A stretch of DNA of 64,000 nucleotides from NCBI GenBank assembly GCA_030704615.1, contig CM060733.1, positions 49,104,001 to 49,168,000 on the forward strand. Reading direction: 5' to 3'. This stretch comes from Takakia lepidozioides. Lineage: Eukaryota; Streptophyta; Takakiopsida; Takakiales; Takakiaceae. Each line of letters begins with the position of its first letter. Positions within the stretch are counted from its first letter, which is position 1. Below the pieces are notes generated by a model. It saw nothing but the letters and a program-made list of their open reading frames with translations, did not search any database and was not told where the DNA came from. Position numbers and translations under genes: made by a program. Shown piece by piece: positions 33,101-45,595 of the stretch.

Positions 33101-33405
33101 TGGAGGCTTATTACACTAACAACAGGTCCCCAAAACTGAGTACTACGGATCCTGAACAGAACAAGCCCTGGACCTAAGAATGGAACACAGCAGGGGCCTA
33201 AACTAAGAGTGCCCAATGACACAACAGCAAAGCCTAATGAAAGAAGAACCAGCAGCCATTTGAAGGCTGATTACACTAACAACAGGTCCCCAAAAATGAA
33301 TAGCCGAGGACCTTGTCAAGAATAGAAACAGGTAGTCCGGGCCTTAAACTAAGAGTGCCCAATGACACAAGAGCAAAGCCTGATGAAAGAAGAACAATCA
33401 GCCGC
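33100..33405 (+). repeat. Tandem duplication, two units of about 150 bp
   Basis: Units at about 33,105-33,258 and 33,262-33,405 share GATTACACTAACAACAGG (TATTACAC in the first), GTCCCCAAAA, CTAAACTAAGAGTGCCCAAT and GATGAAAGAAGAAC blocks with scattered substitutions and a small length difference. Confidence 0.8.
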
Positions 33406-34055
33406 TTGAAGTAGGACTCCTTGAACTCTGCATGAGTAGCCAGAAGTGCAGGTAATCACCCAATGGATTGATGTTATTGTCCTGTTCTTCAAGGCTGTAA
33501 TATATGGTCCCATCTTTACCTTGCATTTCATATAAACTTGAGGAGTGCAAACCGCAGATTGACAAAAGCATTCAGATCCTCTCAATTCCCTCTTGGAGCG
33601 AGGGCATGTGGAAAAGGAACAAGATCAGCACCAGAAATGGAGTTGATTCAGCCAGGCAATGCCCACTCAGCAGGCACCCAGCATTCATTTAATGCTTCAG
33701 CAATGAATCGCTTGCTGAAAGATTATTGGACAATGAATGAGAGCTGGAGGAGAAAATGACCTAAGGAACATGAACAAACCTCTACCTGACTGAAAAAGAA
33801 CATAAAGAGTTGCTAAACTGCACAATTAAGACTTGCTGGACTGCTTGACTGGAAGGAATAAGAGCAGTGCAAATGCTACTGTTTGGACAACACTGGTCAG
33901 TTCCTAGAGATCACTCCAATGATAATCCAGGATATATTGATGATATGGCCATAAACAAGGAGGGATTGAGGGAGTGGGGATAAGTAGACTCTGACAAACT
34001 ACTCAAATGCTGGGTCACTCTGGGTGATGATATTCCAATCGATCATGGCAATCAA
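33406..34055. other. 3' flank of the DUF3685-like gene
   Basis: No separate gene is seen. It lies downstream of the stop codon of the minus-strand gene. Confidence 0.4.
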
Positions 34056-37000
34056 CTACTTGGAGGACCAGCTGACGCTTTGTCGAATTCCTTGATAGAT
34101 CAGTCCCAGTGATCGACCAATAAGACGGACAAGGAGGAAAGACACTGCATCTCCCAGTTTCGATAGGAGTTGCTGAAGCAGAGGGCCAACTATGTCCGAG
34201 AACTCCAAGTACAAGCTGTAGTAGTACCTCCTGACATTCAATCAAGCAACCTAGGGTAAGTATGACTACAACAAATTATTACATGTCCCACCTCTGACTC
34301 CAACTCCAAAAGTTTTAGAAAGGATGGAAACTCTGTCTCTCTCTCTCTCTCTCTCCTGTCCTCTAGGAAGCCTATTGCCATTGGGTGGACTTGATACGGG
34401 AGTACATAAATGTCTGTAACTAAATGCCAGCCTTGTGACCCCGAGTCTTGGTTTGTTTTGACCTGAAGCGCTTTGCTTCAGGTAAGGTAGTGCATTGGAT
34501 TTAGTTGGAGAGTATGGGGCCCTCCCTCTTTAGAATATGCCTTCGCGGGCCATTCCCTGCAGCTCCCTGGAGTGTGCTTCATGTGTAGTTTTGGGGGTGA
34601 ATCCCAGGATGGACGATGTCCTTTAAAACTACATGCTCCAGCTTAGGCATGGATTATATGGCTAATGGGTCCATATCGAGACTTGATAACAGAGGTACTT
34701 TGAAGGTTGCAATGCCCAAAAATGCTACTAATAGAGTCTCACATCAATGCAATCTCAAAGAAGTTCGGTCCCGGTCTTGGACATTGGTGATTCAATGAGG
34801 TGCTCTAGGAAGACAACCAAGGGCAGGGACTTCAACTTGAAAGTTTCTAACTGGTATGATGCTCTGGATGAGGTTGATTCCAAGCAGTCAGACAGACAAA
34901 CTGTCCCTAAGTGTGCGGAACCTGAGCGTCGTGTAACTGAGGGATTTGACACTCTGAATGGTTTACCAATCCTTAAAGTTTACACAAGACGAGCAAAATC
35001 CACACACGGGGCAATGGTCCCCCCTTTGCAGAACAGTTGGCCATCCAGGAGCGGTTCCATAGGGTACCTAGACGACAAACAATTCACATGCAAAGGGCTG
35101 GCTTGCGGCTGGGCACTTTCAATTTCTCAGGGCTGACTAACCAAAGGAAACAACTCCAAGTGAGACAAGTTCTTCGGGCAAATGACATTCATATCTGTGC
35201 TGGGCAAGAGACATGGGAAACTCCGGACAAACTGGTTGGAGATGTCAATGGTTATATATCGATAGGTAAGATGTGCGCTCTTAAGGCAGCCTCTACCAAA
35301 CGTGGTCAGAAAGGGGTTGGATTCTTTGTCCGCGATTTCTTGTGTGACAATTGTGAAATTATCAACAAGGGTTTGCGGTATGAGCACAGTATTTGCCTAA
35401 AACTGAAACTGAAGGGCGGCGTGAATAGGAAGGACCTCTTTGTGGGTTATGTTTACATGCCCACAGAGGGGACCCTTAGTGCTGACGCAGACAAAGCCTT
35501 CGAAGACGTTAAGCTGGACGGTGCTAAGTTCCTCGCCAAAGGTCAGGTGGTCTTATTGGGTGACTTCAATGCCCGGGTGGGCAAAGGTCTCCATCAGGAT
35601 GATACCATTGGGCCTTTTGGTCAGGACAGGCTGAATTCTAATGGTAGCGGTTAATAAACTGTCTGGAAGAACTTCAGCTTTTGACCTTGAATAATAGGTC
35701 AAAGGAGACCAAGTGCAGTGGACTCGTGAGAAAGCCCAAACTGGGGAATGGTCCATTGTGGATTATATCATAATGGACAAAAATCTGTTTCCCCAGAGTG
35801 CCAGTGTGTTGATCGACAGAACTGATATTGGTGCCTCTGACCACTTCCTGGTTTGGACTGAGATCTAAAGGTGTTTTCCCAACACCAAGAGATCTGGGAA
35901 ACGTTCGATTCGGAAGTGGCGCATAGAAAAGTTCCAAAATGAAGAGGTCAAGGCCTATGTCCAGGCCTTGCAAGAGGCTCTCCCTCATTTTGTCCACTCG
36001 CTCCAAGACCTTCAGTCTCGCTCTGGCAGTGCAAGAAATGAAGTCGAAAGAGCAGTGGATTCTTGGGAGAGTTTTGTCTCCTCTGTGGCTGACAAGATCA
36101 TAGGGAGGAAACTAATTGTCTGTGGTAGAGCGGTTAATTGGTGGACAAATGAGATTAAACTCAAGATAGCTGAGAGACGAGTCCTCTATTAAGAGTGCTG
36201 CAATTTGAAAACCAACAAAGAATTGTGGGCTAGGTACTACCAGATCCGCAAAGATATCAATCAGCTTGTAAGGTCTCAGAAGAAATTATACTGGGACAAG
36301 CTATACAGTGAAATAAACTCAAACCACCATGGTGGTAATGACAAGAGATTCTGGTTGGCCCTTCAACGTTTGTACAAGCCGAAAAACTGTCAGCAAGTAC
36401 AAGCGCTGAGGACTACTAAGGGTGCAGTGGTGCCTTCAACGGTTGACATTGTCAGAACCTTTGAAACCCACTACAGTATCCTTGGCAGAATTTCTAGGTC
36501 TAACAGTGAGGGGTCGTCTTAACTATGGAAGGACACAGTTGGAAAAACTGTTCCTATGATTCAAGACAGCCCTGATGAACTGGAGTATATTTCAAACGCT
36601 TACAACGCTCCCATTAGTTCTTCTGAGATTGTGGAAGCAATTGAGCATTTCAACGGATATAAAGCTGGTGGACCTGATGGCATAGTGGCGACTCCATGAT
36701 AGAGGCCCTAGTTCTTCTCTTTAACCTTATCTGGAGGACTGAAATGATCCCCTTTCGCTTGCGACAGGGGGTCATTGTCAATCCATACAAGAAGGGTGAC
36801 AGAGAAGAACCGGGGAACTACCGAGGCATCACGCTCCTCAATGCTGTTGGCAAGATATTTTGCAGAGGTATAAGTACTCGTCTCGAGGTTGATCTGGAAT
36901 CTAGAGGTTTCCACGAAGGCCAAGCTGGCTTTCGGAGAAACAGGGGCTGTCTGGGTCATATCTTCACTCTAAGCCAGATTATCCAGGGAAGGAAAAAAGA

Positions 37001-39978
37001 AGGGTAACCCACGTTTGTTTTTTTCTTGGATGTCAAAAAGGCTGATGACACAGTGTGGAGAGACAGTCTATGGCTCCGACTCTGGTCATGTGGGATCAAG
37101 GAAAAGATGTGGAGAGTTGTCCATAACATGTATGCTCACACCAAAGTTGTATCACTGTTAATGGACGGAAGTCTAACGTCTTTGACATAGACCAAGGTGT
37201 AGCTCAAGGATGTACCCTCTCCCCTCTGCTCTTCAACGTTTTCATCGGAGGGGTCTATGGCCAGAAGGCTAAGGCAAACAATGTCTTATGAGTACATTCT
37301 CTCTCACACGCCCATGGACAAACAGTGTCCCTCCTGCCAAGCGTATCTCCAAGTTAATCCTCCTTCTCACACAGGCAGAGGAAGGAAAGTACCAGCCAGT
37401 GAGGGCCCTGAGCTCTCTGCTACGTCTTGCAGGAAGCTCAAACAGAGTCAATCTCAGCTGCTGGGAAATTTTATTGCCATTTGCCCTGCCCCTTTGCTTC
37501 TTTGATTGGCTCCCTTTTGCTGCACTCCGTCCAGTAACAGGCCTTCCCTGGAAGGTCCATAGCTCAAAACGATCCTCAAACATGGCAGCAACAGAAAAGA
37601 AGTTCTGTTGTAGCCATCCTTGCAGCGATATCTGTGCGGAAAGATGGAATCATTAGCAGGCAAAACATCAGACAACCAACCTCTTGCGGGCCAACTAATT
37701 GCACTCCCACTCGTAGATCTGTTTCCAGGAAGGCCACATATTAACCAACCTGGTAGACACAGCCCCTGTGAATCCACAACTTGGTTGTGAGAAACACACA
37801 ATGTGTCCATGCGTTCCCTGTTAACAACCTCTTGTGTACGAGGGTTTTATGGAAGCAAGAATGCACCTCGTTGCGAAATCTCTCAAGAGCGCGTGTTGAT
37901 GCAATTGATGGCCTCACCAAGACTGGCCAGTCATCCCCTTCACGCCCCTCCACCACTGAGCGTCCCAGATACAGGGCAGCTGCACCATCGGCCAGCGCCA
38001 CCACCATATCCTCCAATGCACTCCCAGCATACTTACACATCACTCTACAGTCGCAGCAGCTTCCAGACCTGCCAGAGAAGTAGATCAACGCAATCCTCGC
38101 ATCAGACAAGTAGCTAGCCCAGACCTCCTGTTGCGCTTCCTCCCTGTATATGTCCACACATGCATAAGTTGGTCTGTCCAAGGTCATAGCTCCAGTGACT
38201 TAATTAGGCAGAGGGAATTACCTCACAGCTTTGAACCGGAGAAAAAAGAGCAAATCCATGTACAGCTCTGCCTTTCCAGTTCTCTTCAGGTAATTCAAAA
38301 TCACGTCACCCCCTTGCACAACGCTCCCGCCCACAGTTTGCACATGGGTGAATTCACTGGCTTCACGATCCATCCCTCCAAATGTGCTCACGTCTGTCTT
38401 GGTGGATACATTGGAAACCCGTGCTGTCCCATGCCTTCCAGACTCACCTGACCGTTTTGAACGGACCAACACTGGCTCCAATGCAAGCCAATTTTTGCAT
38501 ACAGGCTCAATGGACCGGCATAGGATGTCAAGTGAAAGCTTAACCCACTGCACTGGAGCCACTGACTCCATCTCTTCACTTATGCCATCAACCTGGCAAG
38601 ATAAAAACGCACCTGTTAGAACGTTTCTGGATTTGTATACCTTGTTTAAAAAATTTCTTGCGGGTTATTCTAAGGCAAAAACAGATGGTTGTGTACTTGT
38701 TCCAAGACAAAATCTGAGGGCCTCATAGTGAAGCCCTTGTGACAGGCTCCAGCACAGTTCCACCGCCCATTTAGAAACCCCAGTATTAACTTTATGTCTG
38801 AAACTCTAAACAGCCTGGCTTACGTGATACCCTGGTTTGAAGCAAGTGTTGGAGATGGGAGTGTGGAGTCAATGCCTGCCTCTTTACGAAGATGCTCCAC
38901 AGACTGCAACAACAACCGAAGCCTTGGGCCTTGGTCTATGGCCTGCAAGCTGAGAGCCGGATTCCTCACAGGCCCTTCATCATCGAATGCATCCACTTCT
39001 CCCTCCCTCTCCACTTTCAAGAGAGCTGCTGCAAGCTTTGCCTGAACTGTACTCCATGCATCAGCCCCATTGGTGGGAGTTTGAAATCTTTGAGTCCCTC
39101 CCTCCTCCACCCTGCCATCAGAGAAAGCTTGAGAAATTGCAATACGTAACGAACCAACATCAAACTTGAGGATGATGTTCTGCCCTCTCATGCAATGACT
39201 TCAGTTGTAAAATCAATAAAACAGACATCATACCCTGACAGAAGATCTATTCCAGCATAGCTGAACGAGAAGTAAATATTTTAGCTGAGAGAAAAAACTT
39301 TATAACAGTTGAGAGTGTGACAAGAGCTTCAGATAGCCAAGAGAACACTCACTGAATGGTGTCCCAGTTCATACATTTGTAATGCTCTCCTTTTTAGAAG
39401 TGACGAGTCCAGCCTTCTGATGGGTAGGAAATATGACAGGCATGCTGATACAGAGATCCCACCCCAGTCATGATCTTTCTAGGAAGCACTCAGTGACCCT
39501 TCCATATAAATTCTGGCTATCACCAGCCCGTGGGGGCATTGTCCCCATATACCGCAAGCCTGTTCTGGCAGCCTACCAGGATAGGGTTCTACCAGATATT
39601 AATTTTCATGGCCACCTACAATAACCCATAACCTCGTTTACGGAGGGGTAGAGAATGAGAACTACATCAGAGCAAATGACAGACTGTCACCTTTGAGAAG
39701 CAAGTGACTCCCGTTGAACAACCTTTTGCTTCTCTGGAGATTGACGGCGACCCCAGAGAGGTAGACCGAGGGAGACTGGCACTGGAGGGGGATTTGCAGG
39801 TGTCACAATGCCTGCTAGGTATGCAAGTGCTACACTGGTCATTAGCATCCATTGCCCAGCCGCCGGTCCCCATTCCATGGTTGCTGCCATTGTCCCCAGC
39901 TCTGTTAGCGGTGAGCCCATACATTTAAATCGCCCAAAAGGCTCCTGCTGCTTCATTCTCCTTCTGTACCTCATTTCT
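34056..39978 (-). CDS. DUF3685-like plastid/cyanobacterial-type protein, at least six exons, 5' end not found
   Basis: Exons on the minus strand, with phases that fit: about 39,978-39,691, about 39,198-38,824, about 38,592-38,222, 38,143-37,867, 37,631-37,393 and 34,230-34,056. The last junction rebuilds a Trp codon to give RALTGW|RYYYSLYLEFSD. Notable parts: a hydrophobic AAGQWMLMTSVALAYLAGIV in exon 1, FTHVQTVGGSVVQGGDV, RALERFRNE, FSVAAMFEDRFELW, and the end VSFLLVRLIGRSLGLIYQ. The C-terminal wording matches what I remember of DUF3685 proteins of cyanobacteria and plastids; their function is unknown to me. The transit peptide and first exon should lie beyond 40 kb but were not found. The 38.6-38.8 kb junction is uncertain (two donors). 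The last intron is 3.2 kb and contains a LINE in opposite orientation. Confidence 0.6.
34335..34356 (+). repeat. (TC)n microsatellite
   Basis: A run of about ten TC dinucleotides. Confidence 0.9.
34430..37262 (+). pseudogene. LINE (non-LTR retrotransposon) ORF2, decayed and cut in the RT domain
   Basis: An AP-endonuclease domain starts near 35,090 (LRLGTFNFSGLTNQRKQLQV, ICAGQETWE, VVLLGDFNARVG, SIVDYIIMD, GASDHFLVW). The RT domain follows (KKGDREEPGNYRGITLLN, GFHEGQAGFRRNRGC, FLDVKKADDTVW, GVAQGCTLSPLLFNVF). In-frame stops occur near 35,652, 35,866, 36,190, 36,520 and 36,699, with frame shifts. Motif A has Asp in place of the usual Tyr (ADDT). The element stops right after motif B, before FADD, next to host exon sequence. 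LINEs are usually cut at the 5' end, so this 3' loss suggests a later deletion. It lies in the last intron of the DUF3685-like gene. Confidence 0.85.
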
Positions 39979-40380
39979 CTGCCATGTTGCCATGATAAAG
40001 GAGAAGCTACAGACAACAATCCAGGGTTATTTGTGCCAGATGTGGTAATACTACAACAAATCAACCACATATGTCTTACCAAACCAGGGTCCCTCAGCTT
40101 CTGCTTTCTAACAACCCATACCCGCCCCCCCCGCCTCTCTCTCTCTCTCTCTCTCCCTCTCTCGAAAAGGGGGATTGTAAGTGCCCATTGTGTGGGCAAC
40201 CTGAGACAATATCCATTCTGATTCATTGTCCTGGGTGCTCTCACTGGAGAAACACCCTCTCTAATTCAATCAAGGTAAGTGTTCCTGTACCTCTATTTAC
40301 CAACTTTGAGAATCTCGTGGCTGAGCCAAAAGCCCAGGCCCTTTTGTGGTCTAGTTATTGGGCAAATCACAGCCAGCAGA
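39886..40380 (-). repeat. Segment duplicated in inverted orientation at about 47,165-47,590
   Basis: Starting near ATGGAATGGGG/ATGGACTGGGG and running through AATGAAGCAGCAGGAGCC, GGATTGTTGTCTGTAGC and TTTGCCCAATAACTAG, the reverse complement of this stretch matches 47,165-47,590 with moderate divergence. It includes the 5' part of the first found exon of the DUF3685-like gene, the intron before it and part of a LINE tail. Confidence 0.75.
40134..40160 (+). repeat. (CT)n microsatellite
   Basis: A run of about 13 CT dinucleotides, preceded by a C-rich run. Confidence 0.9.
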
Positions 40381-40475
40381 TTGATGTTTGTGTGAAGGGA
40401 TTTCTAGAAGATATCTGGAAAACTCGGATCAATTGCTTGTTTGAAGGTACGTATACTACCGGCGTCAGGCCCTGA
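40170..40475 (+). pseudogene. LINE 3' end (zf-RVT) fragment
   Basis: The plus strand reads CKCPLCGQPETISILIHCPG followed by PVPLFTNFENLVAEPKAQAL and CVKGFLEDIWKTRINC. The CxxC-HC pattern is the zinc-binding domain at the C-terminus of plant LINE reverse transcriptases. The same tail is present at 22,680-22,850 and, inverted, near 47,165-47,330. Confidence 0.7.
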
Positions 40476-43105
40476 CAAAGGTAATTTCTGTCCCTTTGTG
40501 TTCCGCTCAAACTGCACTTCACCAACTGAGCTACTGACTGTTGGTCACTATTTCCTATACTAGGGCTTCGCGTTGCTCCGCACTACTAGCGACGAATTCT
40601 GAGAACTACGTTCAATTTGCACAAAAAGGGCGGGGTCATCCCTACTAATTCCTGGGCCACAGTAATTCCTGGACCACTCTAGAATGAACAGGCCCGAATG
40701 AAACTGCTCACATATACATACAGACATGCCCTATTTCATTGTTCTTGGGAAGATAAGTGCTTGATGAAAATATCTTTCACGGAACAGTGCAGGTCCAAGG
40801 ATCAGTCTTCCTGACTGTGAAGATGTTTGGCAGTAATACTAAGATGATGCATACTGCAGCATCTCACTTTCAAAAAAGCAATTTACATTTAAATAGGTCA
40901 TGAAGCCCATTTTGGGCCTGGTGGACGTTTAAGGGTCAAAGGTTCCATGGGCAGCCCAAAGCGCCCTACATGAATCGGCCCAGGATTAAAGGGGTGCTAC
41001 TGGCTTACATAGAATATCCTCTAAGGCGAAAATGACGTCCATTCACAAGGGACGATCCAACTCTAACTAACACCTTTGACTTTTCCTATACAGGGGTCCG
41101 CAGCCTTATAGAATGCTACTGATTTTGATCCAAAGTAAGTTAGATTGTTGGAGAGGGGGTGAATTTTTAACATCTTCATCTCACAAACTTATATCGTTTA
41201 CATAGTCATGGGCCCACATGGCAAATCGTGCCAAGATCTTAAAGGGGTGAATGTATGTAAGTATGGAACCACCCTTTCTCATTTTCAAGGGCAATTCCCT
41301 CTTTGGGGCCGATTGAGAGGCTCATGGAACTGGCTATAGGTGGCCTGCAGTACATGTCCTATTTCTAAAATCCTCTTTCTTCACATGGGACCGCTGGGAT
41401 GCCTCATAGACTATCATATGCAGCATATGGACATCTGGTAAATCAAACCCAGTGTTACACGTAATAATGGGACCAGATGGGTATATATGATCAGCACTTT
41501 AGCGAGCGAGGAGAGCAAGGTTTGACAGAGGTGTGCTGATTTCCACGCACGAGGATCTTAGTGACTCCAGAATTGCGGGAAGGTTTTGTGAGATTTTGGG
41601 TGAAGCCAGCTCACAGCGATTATGTTAGTTGCAAATTCAGTACGTTGCATCGCTATATATTATGTAAGTCTAAGGGGTTGAGCTTCGGAGTGGGACTCTA
41701 TTTGCTCTTAGCCATTGTCAATGTTGTTAGTTGACATCTGTATGGGGTCAATGGAGGCCAATTGGCTATTGCAGGTCTTTAGATTTTAGTGCTTGAAGTT
41801 TTGCTTCCATAATTCTGAAGTTGTTTACCATGAGCTGCAAGGTCATTCTTTCTAGCCAACTTGTCCTTGTTTAGCTGACTGACTTCTGGACATTGCCGCC
41901 ACATGCTTCACTTTGAAAGCCTCAAGAGCCTCATTACTCTGCAGTTTTTTAACGGACGTCTGACATAGCTGTTCACTCTATGCAAGCACAGAGGTGGCAA
42001 GAGAAAAATCCATGAAGTTTAGATTCCATCTCTCGTTTCACCTTACCAAGGCAAAACTTGAAAGCTTCATGTTGCCTTTCTATCCATGTCATTAGCATAA
42101 CGGAGCTTGTAATGTTGCAGGTCCTTCAGGAGTTTGTGTCAGAGGGTTTAAGTAGTGAAACTGGATGCATCAAGCCCACCCCAGTCATTAGTTATTCGAG
42201 CATTTTGAATGATCAGCGATTTCAAAATCCGACCTCCTGGTCAAAGAATCATTGTTTTCTGTGTAAAAAAACCAGTGTGGGGGTATAGCAGGTCTAGTGT
42301 CAATGTTGATAATCAGTTCAATTGTACCACAAGTTTCGAATTGATGTACATCTGTTTGGTTGGTGAAGGAGCTGTACCAGTTTTTTGAACCCCCAGTTTT
42401 CCTTTTGAGACTTTCTCTGCAGCTCAGGTGCTCATGAAGAAATGCAGGAAATTGAGGATGGAAAGCAACAGTAAGGTAAAGGCGATGTATTTCTGGGGGG
42501 CATAGAGTCAATCCCCCTAAAACCATCCTACATTGGGCGCCCATAAATGTGTTGGTCCCTCCAAAATGCAAACCCATGCTGTAATTTCTTGCAATGTCAA
42601 AAGTTTGCTTATAAGGGCTACTGCGAGATCCTGAGCTGCTACCCTCTCTTATTTACTAACAGCCTATCCCTCACGGAGGTATTCAATTATGAGCAGAGAT
42701 GCCTTGTGGCATATTTTCATGAGATTTTCTTGAAGTTAAATTGTACTTTTTTTGGTGGTGGGCCCAAATTGTTTGTGTTTCTACTTCCCTTACTACCAAC
42801 TCTTTGATCTTACCCTGGATGGTATGAAGTTCCTTTCCTTCCCTTTTTGCTGTAGTTCTCAATGCCTCTACTCCTTGTCTACTTTCATATCTTTGATGTT
42901 AACAAGATTTGTGTGTGGACAGGAAGAGAACATTGTGTGTTTCATAAGTTTGTGGCAAGCCCTCCGGCAGAGCTGAAGTCTAGTTCACCACTTTGTTAAG
43001 GGGCTTTTCAACAAGCGGACTGGTTTTTCCTTAGTCGTCAGCAAGCTGCTTGGGAAAGGTTTTCAGACTGCTTGCAAGCACACCATCTTCGCCTGTTCAA
43101 AAGCC
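40476..43105. other. Intergenic; unplaced first exon of the DUF3685-like gene expected here or beyond
   Basis: I see no convincing exon on either strand. It contains one copy (40,560-40,635) of a 75-bp repeat that recurs at 46,228-46,303. Confidence 0.4.
40560..40635 (+). repeat. 75-bp dispersed direct repeat, copy 1
   Basis: Starts TAGGGCTTCG, continues GTTGCTCCGCACTACTAG and CGACGAATTCTGAGAACTAC and ends in an A-rich AAAAAGGGCGGG. It is nearly identical to 46,228-46,303. Confidence 0.85.
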
Positions 43106-44872
43106 ATGGCCCTCTCTTTGTCAGTGCAAAAGGAACCTAGACCACATGTGGTGATTATACCATTCCCCCTACCTGGCCACACTATTCCTATGCTGCAATT
43201 CTCTAAGCAGTTGGCTTCCCTTGGTGTCATTGTGAGCTTGGTGAGCATAGAGCACATTAAGCAGCTGCAGGAGGAAGGACATGCAGCCAGAGTTGGGATT
43301 GAACCTGGTATGGACTTCCGACTGGTAGGTATGTGGGACAATTTCCCAGAAGACAAAGAGGACTTTCGGTCATGGTTGCAGATGCCAGAGAGACTAGTTA
43401 TCTGCCTACAGGATGTTATCTCGAGGATGTCATCAAAATCAGGGTTGGATTCTGGATTCGAGCCAGCTCCTTGCTGTATTATCTCGGACTTATTTGCTGG
43501 ATGGACCCAAGATGTGGCAAACAAATTCAACATTCCCAGGCACTGTTTGTTCACCTCAGGTGTGGGAGTGTTGTCTCTCTTCTTATGGGTACGAACTCAT
43601 CCCCAACATGATTGCGTTCTTACAAACAAGATCCCTGGGAGTCCTGTCTTTCTAGTCAACCATCTACTCCACTTGTCCCCCATCTCCCCCATTTTGCGCT
43701 TCGTCTCAACCCTCTCTATCAACTTTCATTAAGCTCAAGTGACAAAGGATGTCATTAGCAGTCTTGGTATCCATGCAAGCATGAATCAAGATCAATTTGA
43801 ATGCCTCCAGAGTCATCACCGTCTTGGATGTGGACAGCTAGATTTTTACATTGCCTCACATATCATTGACAGATTTTTGTTTGTCAACTTTTTGAAGAAT
43901 CTTGCCCACAATTTCAAATAGCTGAAATATGAGGAGCCTGACAGTGGAAGTGTGGGAATTGATGCTCTAGCTAGAAAGGCTTACATGTGATGAAGTCCAC
44001 ATAAGCCACGCTGTTTCCCCCACTTGGTATGCACTATAGCGATGACGCATTCTGGTCTACAAAATTGTAAGCTGCCTTTGCATTTCTTGTTTGCTGCAGA
44101 TACCAACACTCCTGTTGGCAAAGCATTTACCAATAACTCCAAGCACCAGGAATGTTCACCTGTCTATCCCTGGCCTGTCACCATTACACCCTCAGGACCT
44201 GCTGTCTGAACTGCAACTTGAAGATACAGAGGCTTTCCAATTCAAATTCACGGCACATCAAGCGACACGCCTAGCGGAGGCTGACATAATTTTGCTCAAT
44301 ACTTTTGAGCAACTGGAACACCAGGTTGAATCCTTTCAGTCTGAAATCCTTGGTACACAGAGAGTGAAGGTCAGTCTGATCCTATACCAATCTTTTGATC
44401 CCCAAACAATGTTTCATGTATCTTGGTGCTAATTCTACAGATTCTCTGATCACTATATTCTCAGTACCTCCAAGGATGAGTTGGTTGTTTGTATGGAAGT
44501 AATGCACATTGCATGCAGGTTAATTTCTTACTGGTAAATCATCTCCTTACCCAACGAAACATGCTTATTGTAGGTGCGGAGGGCATTGGCGGTTGGCCCG
44601 CTGTTGTTGGCTGACAAGGCTGCCACCAGCATAATTGAAAATGAAAAAGCACGGGGTGGGTATGACGAATGGTTGGACACTCAATCTCCTTCCTCGGTTC
44701 TCTACATGGCATATGGAAGCATGGCTACTCTCTCGGCTGAACAGATACATGAGCTAGCATTGGGGCTAGAAGCCAGTGAACAGCCTTTCCTGTGGGTACT
44801 TAGACCACCTGATTCAGGTCCTGCTCTCAAGTCTCAGATTGTTGTGCATACCAAGACTTTGCAGGAAGAATG
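43106..44872 (+). pseudogene. Family 1 UDP-glycosyltransferase, truncated before the donor-binding box
   Basis: Three exons join in phase: 43,106-43,588, 44,100-44,369 and 44,575-44,872, about 349 aa. The N-terminal domain is well formed: PHVVIIPFPLPGH with the catalytic-type His25, IISDLFAGWTQDVA, PGLSPLHPQDLL and LLNTFEQLE. Exon 3 gives AVGPLLLAD, WLDTQSPSSVLYMAYGSMATLSAEQIHELALGLE (two adjoining family motifs) and FLWVLRPP. The frame then ends at a TGA. The PSPG box, with its WAPQ and HCGWNS motifs that bind the UDP-sugar, is absent in all frames downstream. A family member is normally 450-500 aa. Either the 3' end was deleted or a distant exon is missing; I see none. It is probably inactive. 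Confidence 0.8.
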
Positions 44873-44989
44873 ATAGATTGTTGACACCGTTTGTGAGTGG
44901 GGTAATTTTCGGAACTGCCCTAAGATCTGAAAATCAAGTTGGAAAAGTAAACCACGTGACTCTGTTCAACCCCATCTGCTGAAGGCCTC

Positions 44990-45595
44990 AGAGACATTTA
45001 GGGCCGGTTCTGATAAGAGGGTAAAACAGGGTGAAATGTGTTGAAGAAGGTGCCTCGAGTAGCAGCGCCTGATTTTTATCAATTGTGCCGCTGCTGCTGC
45101 GGCTTCCAGTTGACCATCTACCCATGCAGGTTTCTTGTAGCTTGCAGATTTCAACATGAAAATTTAGGGACGACTCTGATAACAGGGAAAAACAGGCTGA
45201 AATGTGTTGAAGAAGGTGCCTTGATCCACAGGAAATCAGACGTAATCTTGTGTTCGGCCCTCTTGGATGAATCTGGACCTCTATCCCTGGTCCTTCAGCT
45301 GTCCCTGCCTGTGTACAAATCATGAACACATCCTCAGCTTTGCTGCTAGCAGTTGACACTGACGGCGGGAAGTTCTTCCAACAAACACCCCAACCCTACT
45401 TAATACAGTAGTTCCAATTCTGAATTGAATCTGCTTCTCTATGTAGTCCAACAAGCATTCACCTTTTTGTCTCGATTGTCCCACCATAGATCCAACGTAC
45501 AACGAGCTAACTTACAGAATTCGATATGCCGAGTCTGATGAGAGGGCAAAACAGGCTGAAATAGGTCGAAGAAGAAGGTGCCCTCACCACATTGT
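44990..45595 (-). repeat. Three copies of a 55-60 bp repeat within the OSB-like remnant
   Basis: On the minus strand the phrase GGCACCTTCTTC, then CA-TTTCAGCCTGTTTTGCCCT and CATCAGAC/TATCAGA occurs at about 45,592-45,530, 45,222-45,165 and 45,055-44,998. The copies lie between short coding-like pieces, suggesting local duplication of an exon-intron unit. Confidence 0.7.

Noticed and set aside
35652-36699. In-frame stops in the LINE as possible recoding or separate genes
   Set aside because: Frameshifts accompany them and the RT domain is cut, so simple decay explains them.
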